Of a stretch of 64,000 bases of DNA, positions 8,105-16,268 are shown one piece after another (the stretch's first letter is position 1; every line of letters begins with the position of its first letter). The notes beneath the pieces are model-generated. The model was not told the origin of the DNA and searched no databases. It worked only from the letters and a program-made list of their open reading frames with translations. The stretch is from an uncultured Deefgea sp. Lineage in GTDB: Bacteria; Pseudomonadota; Gammaproteobacteria; Burkholderiales; Chitinibacteraceae. The position numbers and the translations under genes are program-made. The DNA lies in NCBI RefSeq assembly GCF_947072475.1, contig NZ_CAMTIA010000001.1, positions 62,001 through 126,000 of the forward strand, in the 5' to 3' direction.

Positions 8105-8425
8105 ATGCGCACCTCAATGAAAGCTTTGTTATTAGCGGCGACTGTTTTCACTACTTCGATGGCTTTTGCGGCCACGCCAACTTGCCCAAAAATGCCAAAA
8201 GGCGATATCACTAAGGCTGAGCATCAAAAAATGTCGGATGCCCGTTTTGAGCAAATGGATGCCAATAAAGATGGTACCGTGACTGTCGCTGAACGCCGTG
8301 CAGCACGCGAAGCCATGCGCGCCAATTGCTCAAGTAAAAAAGGTCATCGCGGAATGGGGCATGGCTCAATGCCAGCCCATGCGTCGATGCCAGCAAACGC
8401 TTCAATGCCAATGCATCACCAATAA
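8105..8425 (+). CDS. Secreted EF-hand protein with Met/His-rich tail
   Basis: 106 residues from the ATG at 8105, which has GGAG 7 bases upstream; an earlier in-frame start at 8084 lacks one. There is a clear signal peptide (MRTSMKALLLAATVFTTSMAFA, cleavage before ATP). One EF-hand loop, DANKDGTVTVAE, fits D-x-[DN]-x-D-G-x-[VI]-x3-E exactly, and the helix before it (DARFEQMDAN) is also typical. The last 30 residues are low-complexity: GMGHGSMPAHASMPANASMPMHHQ in effect, with repeating A-SMP units and His/Met suited to binding copper or similar metal (inference). It is probably periplasmic. A single EF-hand usually pairs with a second; here the partner helix-loop is missing. Confidence 0.75.
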   Translation: MRTSMKALLLAATVFTTSMAFAATPTCPKMPKGDITKAEHQKMSDARFEQMDANKDGTVTVAERRAAREAMRANCSSKKGHRGMGHGSMPAHASMPANASMPMHHQ

Positions 8426-8442
8426 GCGGGTTATTCAGCGTG

Positions 8443-8475
8443 CAAAAAAACGCCAAGTCAGCTTGGCGTTTTTTT
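8443..8475. terminator. Bidirectional terminator after EF-hand gene
   Basis: CGCCAAG / CTTGGCG stem (8451-8457, 8462-8468) with an A run before and a T run after. It lies between the EF-hand gene and the convergent HD-GYP gene. Confidence 0.9.
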
Positions 8476-8495
8476 ATGCGGTAAAGATTAGCGCC

Positions 8496-9431
8496 TTAAA
8501 TTTGCGCGTCAGGACCCCAGATTTGGCTCAGCGGCATGGCGCCAGCGATGATGCGGCTATCGAGTACTTTCAAAATTCTAAATTCAGCCAGTTGACCATT
8601 ACGACGGATGGCTTGCGGATAGAGCTGATCGTCACGATCAAATAGCGCCAGAATATGCGGTGCAGCGGTGCCAATCGCTTGCTCCAGCACCACGCCAGAT
8701 TCGCCATTATTGAGCAACACCACCGAGCCCGGTGGATAGCTACCAATCGTTTGGCTAAATAAATTCACCAGTTTTTGATCCAAACTACCGCCAGCGCTAT
8801 TGAGTGAAGTTTGTAAGGCCACGTCGGCCGATTGGCTGGTGCGATAGGTGCTGTTCGAGAGCAAAGCGCAATAGCGATCAGCCAGACCAATCAAGCGGGC
8901 GGCGAATAACACCGTATCCCCAGCGAGTTGCTGCGGATAGCCGCTGCCATCGGGCGCTTCATGATGCTGTAAGACGCAATCGAGCCACATCGAGTCGGCC
9001 ACGCCTAAGTTGCGTAGCGTTTCGCGACCTTGCGCGGGGTGGAGTTTAATTTGGCCGAGCTGTTCGGGGGTGAGGGCGCTACTTTGCTGGGATAATTCAT
9101 TTTGCAGCGCATACATGCCGATATTCATCGTTAGTGCCGCAGCGATAAAATGCCAGCGCTCAGTCTCGCTATGCCCTAAGTTTTTGAGCGCTAAATTGAC
9201 GACAATGGCGACATTGATCGGATGGCGTACGGTATAGGGGTCATTTAGATCAAGCTGTATCATCGCCAAGGCGACATGGCTATTTTGCTCGCAAGCGGCC
9301 AATAGATGCGTGATGACCACGTTGATTTGCGCAATAAAACTCGCCGGATTGGGCGTTTGCGCCAAGCAGGGGGCGAGTTGCTGACGAGCAGCCAAGATAT
9401 GCTGCGCGCTAGAAAGTAAGTCTGTAGACAT
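8496..9431 (-). CDS. HD-GYP-type protein with degenerate HD site
   Basis: 311 residues. The GYP half is intact: HHEAPDGSGYPQQ is the HHExxDGxGYP signature of cyclic-di-GMP phosphodiesterases, and LIGLADRYCAL fits the next helix. The metal-binding HD half is decayed: the usual AALLHDIGK reads AALTMNIGM, with His, Asp and Lys replaced by Met, Asn and Met. An upstream His (RHPINVAIV) is retained. The C-terminal 90 residues form a small beta-rich region (PGSVVLLNNGESGVVLEQ) seen at the end of many such regulators. It is probably inactive as a phosphodiesterase and may sense or titrate c-di-GMP or bind a partner (inference). Monocistronic. Confidence 0.8.
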   Translation of the reverse strand: MSTDLLSSAQHILAARQQLAPCLAQTPNPASFIAQINVVITHLLAACEQNSHVALAMIQLDLNDPYTVRHPINVAIVVNLALKNLGHSETERWHFIAAALTMNIGMYALQNELSQQSSALTPEQLGQIKLHPAQGRETLRNLGVADSMWLDCVLQHHEAPDGSGYPQQLAGDTVLFAARLIGLADRYCALLSNSTYRTSQSADVALQTSLNSAGGSLDQKLVNLFSQTIGSYPPGSVVLLNNGESGVVLEQAIGTAAPHILALFDRDDQLYPQAIRRNGQLAEFRILKVLDSRIIAGAMPLSQIWGPDAQI

Positions 9432-9490
9432 ACACCATCATCAATTAGGACAATGGTGTTAGTTTAGCTGATTCTATTCTTGCATGACAG

Positions 9491-9595
9491 CTTAGGTTTT
9501 GTTGACGCTTGGTTTACCAACCACGTTTGGGTGGATTTTAGCCTGAGCCAAGACACAAAGCGCGTCATCGCGGCGGAAAACCTAAGGTCAACCTA
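9491..9595. repeat. Miniature copy of the CTAG-ended repeat
   Basis: About 105 bp. It begins TTAGGTTTTGTTGACGCTTGG and runs parallel to the right end of 4741-5012 (shared GACGCTTGGTTT, GGATTTT, GCCTGAG, CAAG.CAC.AAGCGCG). It then jumps to the other end (GCGGCGGAAAACC). It is an internally deleted derivative. Any protein read through it (VDAWF...KR) is a repeat artefact. Confidence 0.65.
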
Positions 9596-9623
9596 TTTTA
9601 GATTGGCTGAACGTGTTGTTGCT

Positions 9624-9818
9624 TTACTCTGCTTCGTCGATCCACGTCATTTGAATCGCTTCAAGGATTTTTTCACCGCAATGCTGGGGGTCATCGTTAA
9701 AGCAATCTAGCGCCAGCACCCAGTCGCGTAAATCAGTGAAACGAATGGTGCTTGGATCGGTATCAGGGAATTTTTCGCTCAATTGAATGGCGATTTCGCG
9801 GCTATCAGTCCATTTCAT
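9624..9818 (-). CDS. iscX: Fe-S cluster assembly protein IscX
   Basis: 64 residues, the family size. MKWTDSREIA, RFTDLRDW, DDPQ and EKILEAI.. W.DEAE follow E. coli IscX nearly position for position. IscX is a small acidic protein that binds IscS and may supply iron or slow the desulfurase. AAGGAG lies 6 bases before the ATG. It is the last gene of the isc operon but is separated from fdx by 289 bases filled with two repeats, so it may be expressed apart from the rest. Confidence 0.93.
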   Translation of the reverse strand: MKWTDSREIAIQLSEKFPDTDPSTIRFTDLRDWVLALDCFNDDPQHCGEKILEAIQMTWIDEAE

Positions 9819-9830
9819 GATTTGCTCCTT

Positions 9831-9879
9831 GGGTATAGTTGGCTAGGCTTTTATTTTATTTGGCTGGATGCTTATACCC
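9831..9879. repeat. GGTATA...TATACC hairpin repeat, copy 2
   Basis: GGGTATAGTTGGCTAGG opens and GGCTGGATGCTTATACCC closes a 49-base imperfect palindrome (outer 7 bp perfect). It matches the ends and length of the hairpin family listed at 3743. It lies 12 bases before the iscX start codon on the minus strand, between fdx and iscX. Confidence 0.55.
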
Positions 9880-9896
9880 AGACTAATTAGGTGTTA

Positions 9897-10095
9897 TTCA
9901 GATTACGTGTTGATGGTGATGAAAGCTTCGCGGTATTCCCTCTCCCTTGATGGGAGAGGGTTAGGGTGAGGGTGATACGCCGGCGTATATTTTAAGCTCA
10001 ACACCCCCATCCCAACCTTCCCCCGTCGAGGGGGAAGGCGTTGAAGTCGATCTGCTCAAGCACTTGTGATACAAGCCATCAACATCAAATCTGAA
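9897..10095. mobile_element. About 200-bp repeat with TTCAGATT / AATCTGAA ends, copy 1
   Basis: The ends are TTCAGATT (9897-9904) and AATCTGAA (10088-10095). Inside are a CCCTCTCCC...GGGAGAGGG hairpin, TTAGGGTGAGGGTGAT, then CACCCCCATCCCAACCTTCC and CCCCC..CGAGGGGGAAGG. Two further copies, at 32162-32355 and 36219-36428, share ends, order and most of the sequence. It is gene-less, MITE-like, and sits between fdx and iscX. Confidence 0.75.
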
Positions 10096-10107
10096 CAAAG
10101 CCGCGGA

Positions 10108-10446
10108 TTAGTGTTGCTCACGCGCATGGTTGATGGTGTATTTAGGTAATTCAACCACCAATTCAGTGTCGGCCACTTCGGCTTGGCATGACAAACGTGA
10201 GCAAGATTCTAGCCCCCAAGCTTTATCCAGTTGGTCTTCTTCGAGCTCATCGGCTTCATTTAGGCTACTAAAACCTTCACGAATTAATACGTGGCAGGTG
10301 GTGCAGGCACAGGATTTTTCGCAAGCGTGTTCGATTTCGATGTCGTTCGCGAGTAGTGCATCACAAATCGTGGTGCCGGGCTCGACTTCAAGTACCGCCC
10401 CTTCTGGGCAGAGCGTCGGGTGGGGTAATACAACGATTTGAGTCAT
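10108..10446 (-). CDS. fdx: ISC-type [2Fe-2S] ferredoxin
   Basis: 112 residues. Cluster ligands are in the ISC-ferredoxin spacing: C42, C48, C51 (ACEKSCACTTCH) and C87 (SRLSCQ), with the conserved extra C46. The tail ELPKYTINHAREQH is diagnostic of Fdx from isc operons. It gives electrons to IscS/IscU during cluster building. I chose the ATG at 10446 (MTQIVVLP) with AGGA 8 bases upstream; an in-frame start at 10473 adds nine unconserved residues. It follows hscA by 86 bases. Confidence 0.95.
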   Translation of the reverse strand: MTQIVVLPHPTLCPEGAVLEVEPGTTICDALLANDIEIEHACEKSCACTTCHVLIREGFSSLNEADELEEDQLDKAWGLESCSRLSCQAEVADTELVVELPKYTINHAREQH

Positions 10447-10532
10447 GGTCAATCCTTCATTCAAACAGCGCAATCTTTGCGGCTGGTTTTAGCAATAGCA
10501 AAAACAATCATTGAGCGCAGCGCGCGATGTCG

Positions 10533-12389
10533 TTAAATATCAGTAATTTTTTGGCCGCTTAAACCGCGTTTGACGGCGGCATTCATACGGCGGCTGGCAA
10601 ATTCATCGCTGGCGGTATTCAATTGCTCGGTGCCGGCGATTAAGGCGTTGGCATCGTCGCCAGCAATCAGCGTTTGTAAGTGGGCCAGTGCTGCATCAAT
10701 CGGCGCACGCTCACTTGGATTGAGTAAATGGCCGTCGCTCTCGAGTGCAATCAATACGGCGGCGACAATGCTGCTGGCTTCAACACGCGCTTCGGCGAGC
10801 TTTCTGGCTTGCAGATCCATATTGGCATGGGTCATTGATTCGGTGAGCATACGGCTGATTTCATTGTCGCTTAAGCCATACGACGGTTTGACCGCGATGC
10901 TCGCTTCAATGCCGCTCGATTGCTCACGCGCAGATACCGACAGCAAACCATCGGCGTCGACTTGGAAAGTCACGCGAATTCGCGCTGCACCGGCGACCAT
11001 TGCAGGAATACCGCGCAGCTCGAACCGCGCCAAGCTACGGCAATCGCTAACGAGTTCGCGCTCGCCTTGCAATACATGAATCGCCATCGCAGTTTGTCCG
11101 TCTTTATACGTGGTGAATTCTTGTGCGCGGGCCGTTGGGATGGTGCTATTGCGTGGAATGATTTTTTCGACCAAACCGCCCATGGTTTCTAGCCCCAAAG
11201 ACAGTGGAATCACATCGAGCAGCAACCAATCGTCGTCCCCTTTATTGCCCGCCAAGACATCAGCTTGAATCGCTGCGCCAATGGCAACGACTTTATCTGG
11301 GTCCAGATTGGTTAACGGCTCTTGGCCAAATAATTCACGCACCGCTTTACGGACATGCGGCATCCGCGTAGCGCCGCCGACCAGTACCACGCCCTTGACG
11401 TCTTCAATTTTAAGCTTGGCATCGCGCAGCGCTTTTTTGACTGGCAGTAGCGTTTTGCTGACTTGATGCGCGCTCATGGTATGGAATTGTTCGGCGCTCA
11501 GTTCCAAGTCAACAATGCTGCCATCGCTTAGCACCGCGGTAATCCGTGTGCTCAGGTGATCGGTCAGCGCTTCTTTGGCTTCGCGAGCTCGCGTTAGTAG
11601 CAGGCGGGTATCGTGTGGATTGGGGCCGTGAATGCCGGCCTGCTCTAAAATCCAGCAATAAATTCGGTGGTCAAAATCGTCGCCACCGAGTTGCGAATCA
11701 CCCGAAGTGGCGCGCACTTCAAACACGCCGCGCGTGAGTTCGAGCACCGACACGTCAAATGTGCCGCCACCCAAGTCGTAAATCACATAGGTGCCTTCAG
11801 ATGCGTTGTCCAAACCATAGGCAATCGCTGCAGCTGTCGGCTCATTCAAGAGCCGTAACACATTGATGCCAGCGAGGGTCGCGGCGTCTTTGGTCGCTTG
11901 GCGCTGTGCGTCATCAAAATACGCTGGAACGGTAATTACCGCACCGACGAGCTCGCCGCCGAGGCTTTCGATCGCGCGTGCTTTGAGGTTTTTGAGAATT
12001 TCGCTCGACACTTCAACCGGGCTTTTAATCCCCGCACGCGTCACAATTTTGAGCATGCCCGGCTCATCAACAAAGCGATACGGCGTGGCTAAATCGGCGA
12101 TGTCATTGATGCCACGGCCCATAAAGCGCTTCACCGACAGCAGCGTATTGCTGGGGTCGACATTTTGCTGCGCTTGCGCCGCATGGCCAACCAGTATTTG
12201 TCCTGATTGGCTGTAATGCACTACCGATGGCAGTAGCGTGCGACCATCATGGTCGGGCAGGCAGACCGCGCTGCCACTTTTTACCGTTGCCACTAAAGAA
12301 TTGGTCGTGCCCAAGTCGATGCCCACCGCCAAGCGATGTTGGTGTGGTGCAGCGGAAAGGCCGGGTTCGGAGATTTGCAACAAAGCCAT
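10533..12389 (-). CDS. hscA: Fe-S assembly chaperone HscA (Hsp70 family)
   Basis: 618 residues (E. coli 616). The Hsp70 ATPase domain shows [12 protein letters not shown], the [15 protein letters not shown] phosphate loop and [17 protein letters not shown]; a substrate-binding domain and helical lid follow. Placement with hscB and fdx makes it HscA rather than DnaK. It binds the LPPVK loop of IscU, which is present in the IscU encoded here, and uses ATP to drive cluster release. It lies 234 bases downstream of hscB, a gap holding three different repeats. Confidence 0.97.
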   Translation of the reverse strand: MALLQISEPGLSAAPHQHRLAVGIDLGTTNSLVATVKSGSAVCLPDHDGRTLLPSVVHYSQSGQILVGHAAQAQQNVDPSNTLLSVKRFMGRGINDIADLATPYRFVDEPGMLKIVTRAGIKSPVEVSSEILKNLKARAIESLGGELVGAVITVPAYFDDAQRQATKDAATLAGINVLRLLNEPTAAAIAYGLDNASEGTYVIYDLGGGTFDVSVLELTRGVFEVRATSGDSQLGGDDFDHRIYCWILEQAGIHGPNPHDTRLLLTRAREAKEALTDHLSTRITAVLSDGSIVDLELSAEQFHTMSAHQVSKTLLPVKKALRDAKLKIEDVKGVVLVGGATRMPHVRKAVRELFGQEPLTNLDPDKVVAIGAAIQADVLAGNKGDDDWLLLDVIPLSLGLETMGGLVEKIIPRNSTIPTARAQEFTTYKDGQTAMAIHVLQGERELVSDCRSLARFELRGIPAMVAGAARIRVTFQVDADGLLSVSAREQSSGIEASIAVKPSYGLSDNEISRMLTESMTHANMDLQARKLAEARVEASSIVAAVLIALESDGHLLNPSERAPIDAALAHLQTLIAGDDANALIAGTEQLNTASDEFASRRMNAAVKRGLSGQKITDI

Positions 12390-12430
12390 TGGCTTAAATC
12401 CTAAAAATCTAATCGATTAAAATGCTTTAA

Positions 12431-12477
12431 GGTATATGCCTGAAGCGATTTGTATATAAAGGCTTTAGGAATATACC
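12431..12477. repeat. GGTATA...TATACC hairpin repeat, copy 3
   Basis: GGTATATGCCTGAAGC (from 12431) pairs with GGCTTTAGGAATATACC (to 12477) with three mismatches. It lies upstream of hscA, inside the isc operon. Confidence 0.6.
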
Positions 12478-12486
12478 CTGATGTAG

Positions 12487-12504
12487 GGCGGGTCATGACC
12501 CGCC
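12487..12504. repeat. Perfect 18-base palindrome, REP-like
   Basis: GGCGGGTCATGACCCGCC is fully self-complementary and preceded by TGTAG, as in the GTAGGGTCG repeats of this window. It is intergenic, between hscB and hscA. Confidence 0.5.
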
Positions 12505-12528
12505 AAACTGGCTGGAAATAAAATTGAG

Positions 12529-12612
12529 CACCGTAGATACGATTAGCGCAGCGTAATCGTACGTAAGCCATTCCTCCGATTTCGCTACGCTCTATCGGAG
12601 CTACGATACTGC
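12529..12612. repeat. Dispersed CCTCCGATTTCGCT repeat, copy 1
   Basis: Contains two hairpins: GATTAGCGCAGCGTAATC, and CTCCGAT...ATCGGAG around TTCGCTACGCTCT. A second copy at 59043-59125 shares GTAATCGTACG, GCCATTCCTCCGATTTCGCT and GCTCTATCGGAGCTAC. It is intergenic, immediately after hscB. Confidence 0.65.
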
Positions 12613-12623
12613 TCGCCTAGCGA

Positions 12624-13154
12624 TTAATACAAAATCGCTTCAATCGCATCGCCAATTTCTTGGTCGAGCTTTTCCATAAAGCGTAATTTTCTCACGCTCA
12701 GCGCAGCATGGATATAGTCTTTTTGCCCATCGATTTGCATTGCTAATTTGTCTTCAAGCGCTTGCATTTCGGCGCGCATCTCGCTGGCTAGGTTTTCTAG
12801 CGCGCTTAGGTTTTGGCTGGCTTTAGCCTCCGCAATGCTTTCGCGCCATTCCATTTGCGCCAGCAAAAAATCGATCGGCATTGCGGTATTGGTTTCTTCT
12901 TGGGTATCGATGTCGGCCAATTTGAGTAAATACCGTGCTCGAGCCAGACCTGATTTCAAGGTCTGATACGCTTCGTTGATGTGCGTGGTCGCTTGCAAAC
13001 TTTGGCGTCGCTCTGCATCGCTCGCCGTCGCAAAACGATCAGGATGAAACTGAGCCACGGCTTCGCGATAGCGGGTATCGAGCAGTTTGGCATCAATCGC
13101 AAAGGCGACGGGCAGATCGAATAGGGCGAAATGGGATTGATTGAAATTAATCAT
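12624..13154 (-). CDS. hscB: J-domain co-chaperone HscB
   Basis: 176 residues (E. coli 171). An N-terminal J domain carries the HPD motif (H37-P38-D39, QFHPDRFA) that stimulates HscA ATPase, followed by the three-helix C-domain that holds IscU. The start ATG at 13154 fits the family N-terminus (NQSHFALFDLP). There is no Shine-Dalgarno sequence: the 5' arm of the GGGGAGT repeat begins at the start codon, so the leader is C-rich (CTCCCTATATCCCCA). Translation may rely on coupling or weak initiation. Confidence 0.95.
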   Translation of the reverse strand: MINFNQSHFALFDLPVAFAIDAKLLDTRYREAVAQFHPDRFATASDAERRQSLQATTHINEAYQTLKSGLARARYLLKLADIDTQEETNTAMPIDFLLAQMEWRESIAEAKASQNLSALENLASEMRAEMQALEDKLAMQIDGQKDYIHAALSVRKLRFMEKLDQEIGDAIEAILY

Positions 13155-13276
13155 TGGGGATATAGGGAGTTGGGAATGGGGAATAGTAAAAACGTACTTT
13201 CTTGCTGCTACGTTGGATCAGTATGTTGATAAGAATGGGAGGGGGCTTACTACTGCCCACTCTCCAGTCCCCATTC
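13154..13276. repeat. GGGGAGT palindromic element, between iscA and hscB
   Basis: G-rich arm at 13154-13187 (GGGGA, AGGGAGT, GGGAATGGGGAATAGT) and C-rich arm at 13252-13276 (ACTGCCCACTCTCCAGTCCCC), with a 64-base loop that shows no gene. Same family as 26201, 33896, 41819, 42847-43243 and 43841. Here it interrupts the isc operon and abuts the hscB start codon. Confidence 0.7.
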
Positions 13277-13289
13277 ACGGTTTCTTCGC

Positions 13290-13613
13290 TTACACACCAA
13301 AGCTTTCGCCACAGCCGCATTCGTTTTTAACGTTGGGATTATTAAATTTAAACCCTTCGTTCAGGCCTTCCTTGGTGTAATCCAATTCAGTACCGTCCAA
13401 ATAAGCGAGTGATTTAGCGTCGGTGTAAATCTTGGCGCCATGGCTTTCAAAGACCAAATCAGTGTCGCTTGCCGCGTCAACAAATTCGAGCTTGTACGCC
13501 ATGCCTGAGCAGCCCGAGGTTTTGACTGCCAGACGAATCCCAAGGCCTTTACCGCGTTTTTTAATAAAGTTTGCGACGTGATTTGCTGCCGCTTCGCTCA
13601 ATGTCAGTGCCAT
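13290..13613 (-). CDS. iscA: A-type Fe-S carrier IscA
   Basis: 107 residues, same as E. coli. The three cluster or iron ligands fall at C35 (SGCSGMAY), C99 and C101 (ECGCGESF), exactly the reference numbering. It carries Fe-S clusters or iron to apo-proteins. I chose the ATG at 13613 with GGAG 7 bases upstream; an ATG four codons earlier has none. It lies 68 bases after iscU, with a small imperfect hairpin (GATTAGGC / GCCCTAATC) between them. Confidence 0.96.
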   Translation of the reverse strand: MALTLSEAAANHVANFIKKRGKGLGIRLAVKTSGCSGMAYKLEFVDAASDTDLVFESHGAKIYTDAKSLAYLDGTELDYTKEGLNEGFKFNNPNVKNECGCGESFGV

Positions 13614-13681
13614 GATTTGCTCCATGTAAGGCGTTGGGCGTGGTGATTAGGCGTTGCTACTGCCCTAATCTGATTCCCGAC

Positions 13682-14062
13682 TCACAGATGTTTTTTCTTG
13701 TAATCTTCGACTGCGGCCTTGATGGCGTCTTCTGCCAAAATTGAGCAGTGAATTTTAACTGGTGGTAAGGCGAGTTCTTCGGCGATGTGGGTATTTTTGA
13801 TCGCCAAGGCTTGGTCTAGCGTTTTGCCTTTCACCCATTCAGTCACCAGCGACGACGATGCAATCGCTGAGCCACAGCCGTAGGTTTTGAACTTTGCGTC
13901 TTCAATCAGGCCATCAGCGCCGACTTTGATCTGCAATTTCATCACGTCGCCACACGCTGGCGCGCCGACCATGCCGGTACCCACGGTGTCGTCGCCTTTT
14001 TCAAAAGCGCCCACATTGCGTGGATTTTCGTAATGATCGAGTACTTGTTCGCTATATGCCAT
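13682..14062 (-). CDS. iscU: Fe-S cluster scaffold IscU
   Basis: 126 residues. Ligand cysteines at C37 (APACGD), C63 (YGCGSA) and C106 (KIHCSILA), with D39 also present. The HscA-recognition loop LPPVK is at 99-103. It is the scaffold on which IscS sulfur and iron form [2Fe-2S] clusters. It is 259 bases downstream of iscS, an unusually long gap for this operon, filled with palindromic repeats. Confidence 0.97.
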   Translation of the reverse strand: MAYSEQVLDHYENPRNVGAFEKGDDTVGTGMVGAPACGDVMKLQIKVGADGLIEDAKFKTYGCGSAIASSSLVTEWVKGKTLDQALAIKNTHIAEELALPPVKIHCSILAEDAIKAAVEDYKKKHL

Positions 14063-14084
14063 TTTATGTGCCTCTTGGGTCGTA

Positions 14085-14317
14085 AGACAAAAATCCTCAC
14101 GCTGCGTTGCTTCGCCTTGCCGTACTCTGTGTACTGTCTGCGGCTGTGCGCCTTGCGTGAAAATTTTTGTGTTGTTTTCTAATCTGTTGTCTTAATCCGA
14201 ATTTGGCCAATCTAAATTGGCGTGGATCGTGATGTCAGACAAGGCGCGGAACTGCGCCGTTTACGTCATGTAAACAAGCGGTTTCGCAACGCAGTATGGC
14301 GTCGCGAGCCGCAGTCA
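14085..14317. repeat. Two imperfect palindromic repeats between iscS and iscU
   Basis: 14085-14170 has outer arms ACAAAAATCCTCACGC and GCGTGAAAATTTTTGT and inner GTAC...GTAC. 14245-14317 is GC-rich with GGCGCGGAACTGCGCC, then GTTTACGTCATGTAAAC, an obvious hairpin. No coding signal is seen. In mRNA these could separate IscS from IscUA expression. Confidence 0.5.
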
Positions 14318-14321
14318 ATTT

Positions 14322-15536
14322 TTAGTGGGCGGCCCATTCGATGGTGCTGATATCGATGCCTTCTTTATACATATCCCACAATGGCGACAAAGCACGTAGC
14401 TTGTCGATCTTGCCTTTGATCAATTCAATCGCAAAGTCGATTTCAGCTTCAGTCGTAAAGCGGCCAATGGTGAAACGAATCGAGCTGTGTGCCAACTCGT
14501 CCGAGCGGCCCAAGGCGCGCAAGACGTACGATGGCTCTAGCGAAGCAGAGGTACAGGCCGAACCTGACGAAACTGCCAAATCTTTGAGCGCCATAATCAG
14601 CGACTCGCCTTCGACATAATTGAAACTCACGTTCAAGTTATGTGGAACACGTTGCTCCATATCGCCGTTCAAATGCGTTTCTTCGATACCGTTCAAGCCC
14701 GCCCACAAACGATCACGCAGTGCGCCGATGCGTTGGTTTTCGGTGGCCATGTCTTCCCGCGCAATGCGAAACGCTTCGCCCATGCCGACGATTTGATGCG
14801 TTGCCAAGGTGCCTGAACGAAAACCACGTTCATGGCCGCCACCATGCATTTGGGCTTCTAGACGAATACGTGGTTTACGGCGAACGTAGAGTGCACCCAT
14901 GCCTTTCGGGCCGTAGGTTTTGTGTGCCGAAAAACTCATTAAATCGACTTTCAAAGTCGACAAATCAAGGTCGATTTTACCGGTGGCTTGGGCGCTATCA
15001 ACATGGAATACGATGCCGCGTTCGCGGCAGATTTCGCCAATGGTGGCGATGTCTTGAATCACGCCGATTTCGTTATTGACCGACATCACCGAAATCAAAA
15101 TCGTGTCTGGACGGATCGCGGCTTTGAGCGCTTCTAAATCGAGTAGACCGTTGTCTTGTACATCAAGGTAAGTCGCTTCAAAACCTTCGCGCTCAAGTTC
15201 ACGCACGGTGTCTAGTGTGGCTTTGTGCTCGGTTTTTACTGTGATGATGTGTTGACCCTTGGCTTTATAAAAGTGCGCCGCACCTTTGAGTGCCAAGTTA
15301 ATTGATTCTGTCGCACCCGAGGTCCAAACGATTTCTTTGGGGTCGCAATTAACCAAAGCCGCTACTTGTTCACGCGCTTCTTCGACCGCCGCTTCAGCTT
15401 CCCAGCCAAAGGGATGCGAGCGGCTCGCTGGGTTGCCAAACATTTCGGTCAGATAAGGAATCATCTTGGCCGCAACGCGTGGATCAACAGGCGTTGTCGC
15501 CGAGTAATCAAGATAGATCGGATGTGACAGATTCAT
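14322..15536 (-). CDS. iscS: Cysteine desulfurase IscS
   Basis: 404 residues, identical in length and key positions to E. coli IscS. The PLP-binding lysine is K206 ([12 protein letters not shown]) and the persulfide cysteine is C328 ([14 protein letters not shown]). The N-terminus [17 protein letters not shown] is the class-V aminotransferase start. It takes sulfur from cysteine for Fe-S clusters, tRNA thiolation and cofactors. It lies 57 bases after iscR and is the first enzyme gene of the operon. Confidence 0.98.
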   Translation of the reverse strand: MNLSHPIYLDYSATTPVDPRVAAKMIPYLTEMFGNPASRSHPFGWEAEAAVEEAREQVAALVNCDPKEIVWTSGATESINLALKGAAHFYKAKGQHIITVKTEHKATLDTVRELEREGFEATYLDVQDNGLLDLEALKAAIRPDTILISVMSVNNEIGVIQDIATIGEICRERGIVFHVDSAQATGKIDLDLSTLKVDLMSFSAHKTYGPKGMGALYVRRKPRIRLEAQMHGGGHERGFRSGTLATHQIVGMGEAFRIAREDMATENQRIGALRDRLWAGLNGIEETHLNGDMEQRVPHNLNVSFNYVEGESLIMALKDLAVSSGSACTSASLEPSYVLRALGRSDELAHSSIRFTIGRFTTEAEIDFAIELIKGKIDKLRALSPLWDMYKEGIDISTIEWAAH

Positions 15537-15592
15537 AGGTCTTGCTCCAATTTCAAAATCGATGGGGTTGGCCCCGTGTAGTCTTTTGTCGC

Positions 15593-16069
15593 TCAGTGGC
15601 TAGCGGTATTGCTGGCGCGCTTGTCTTGTAAAACACCGGTTTTATCACTGCAGCGCTTAAGTTTATTGTTTTGCTTATCGATTAAATCACCCAAGGTAAT
15701 CCCAGATAAATAATCAAAAATGGTGCTGCTTAAATCGCTCCACAAATCGTGGGTCATACAGCGGCCTTCGTCGCGGCAGTTTTCTTTGCCGCCGCATTGC
15801 GTGGCATCGATCGGTTCGTCAACCGCCTGAATGATTTCGGCGATATTGATTTTGGCTGCAGGTCGAGCAAGGCAATAACCGCCGCCCGGACCACGCACGC
15901 TTTCAACTAATTCGCGGCGGCGTAATTTACCGAATAATTGTTCTAAATAAGACAGTGAGATATGTTGCCGCTCGCTAATTCCAGCAAGCGTAACAGGACC
16001 ACCGGCTTGGCGTAGTGCCAGATCAAGCATCGCGGTAACGGCGAAGCGGCCTTTGGTGGTCAAGCGCAT
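15593..16069 (-). CDS. iscR: Fe-S sensing repressor IscR
   Basis: 158 residues of the Rrf2 family. A winged helix ([18 protein letters not shown], recognition region [17 protein letters not shown]) is followed by the cluster ligands C92, C98 and C104 ([13 protein letters not shown]), matching E. coli numbering. Holo-IscR represses type-1 sites. Two such sites lie 40-89 bases upstream of this start, so the operon is expected to be autoregulated. The C-terminal 25 residues are not conserved. Confidence 0.97.
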   Translation of the reverse strand: MRLTTKGRFAVTAMLDLALRQAGGPVTLAGISERQHISLSYLEQLFGKLRRRELVESVRGPGGGYCLARPAAKINIAEIIQAVDEPIDATQCGGKENCRDEGRCMTHDLWSDLSSTIFDYLSGITLGDLIDKQNNKLKRCSDKTGVLQDKRASNTASH

Positions 16070-16108
16070 GAGGTTTCTCTACTGATTTATCTTGTTTTGA
16101 TGGTATCA

Positions 16109-16158
16109 AATCCCGACTATTTTAGTCAAGTAAAAGTCCGACTAAAATAGTCGGGATT
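16109..16158. promoter_or_regulatory. Two IscR type-1 boxes in a perfect 19-bp inverted repeat
   Basis: AATCCCGACTATTTTAGTC (16109-16127) is exactly complementary to 16140-16158 across a 12-base spacer. Each arm centres on a GACTATTTTAGTC core, the published IscR type-1 pattern (GACTAWWWYAGTC-like). On the minus strand the boxes lie upstream of iscR, where they would cover the promoter. Strong evidence for autoregulation. Confidence 0.85.
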
Positions 16159-16268
16159 AGACTTGGCTTTCGAGCGTGCTTTTTTGCTTGGTGGCAGGTC
16201 TTTGATTTCACTTAAAAAATACAATTTGGCCGCATTTATGCCGTCAAATCGAGCCGTCAAATCTGTAT

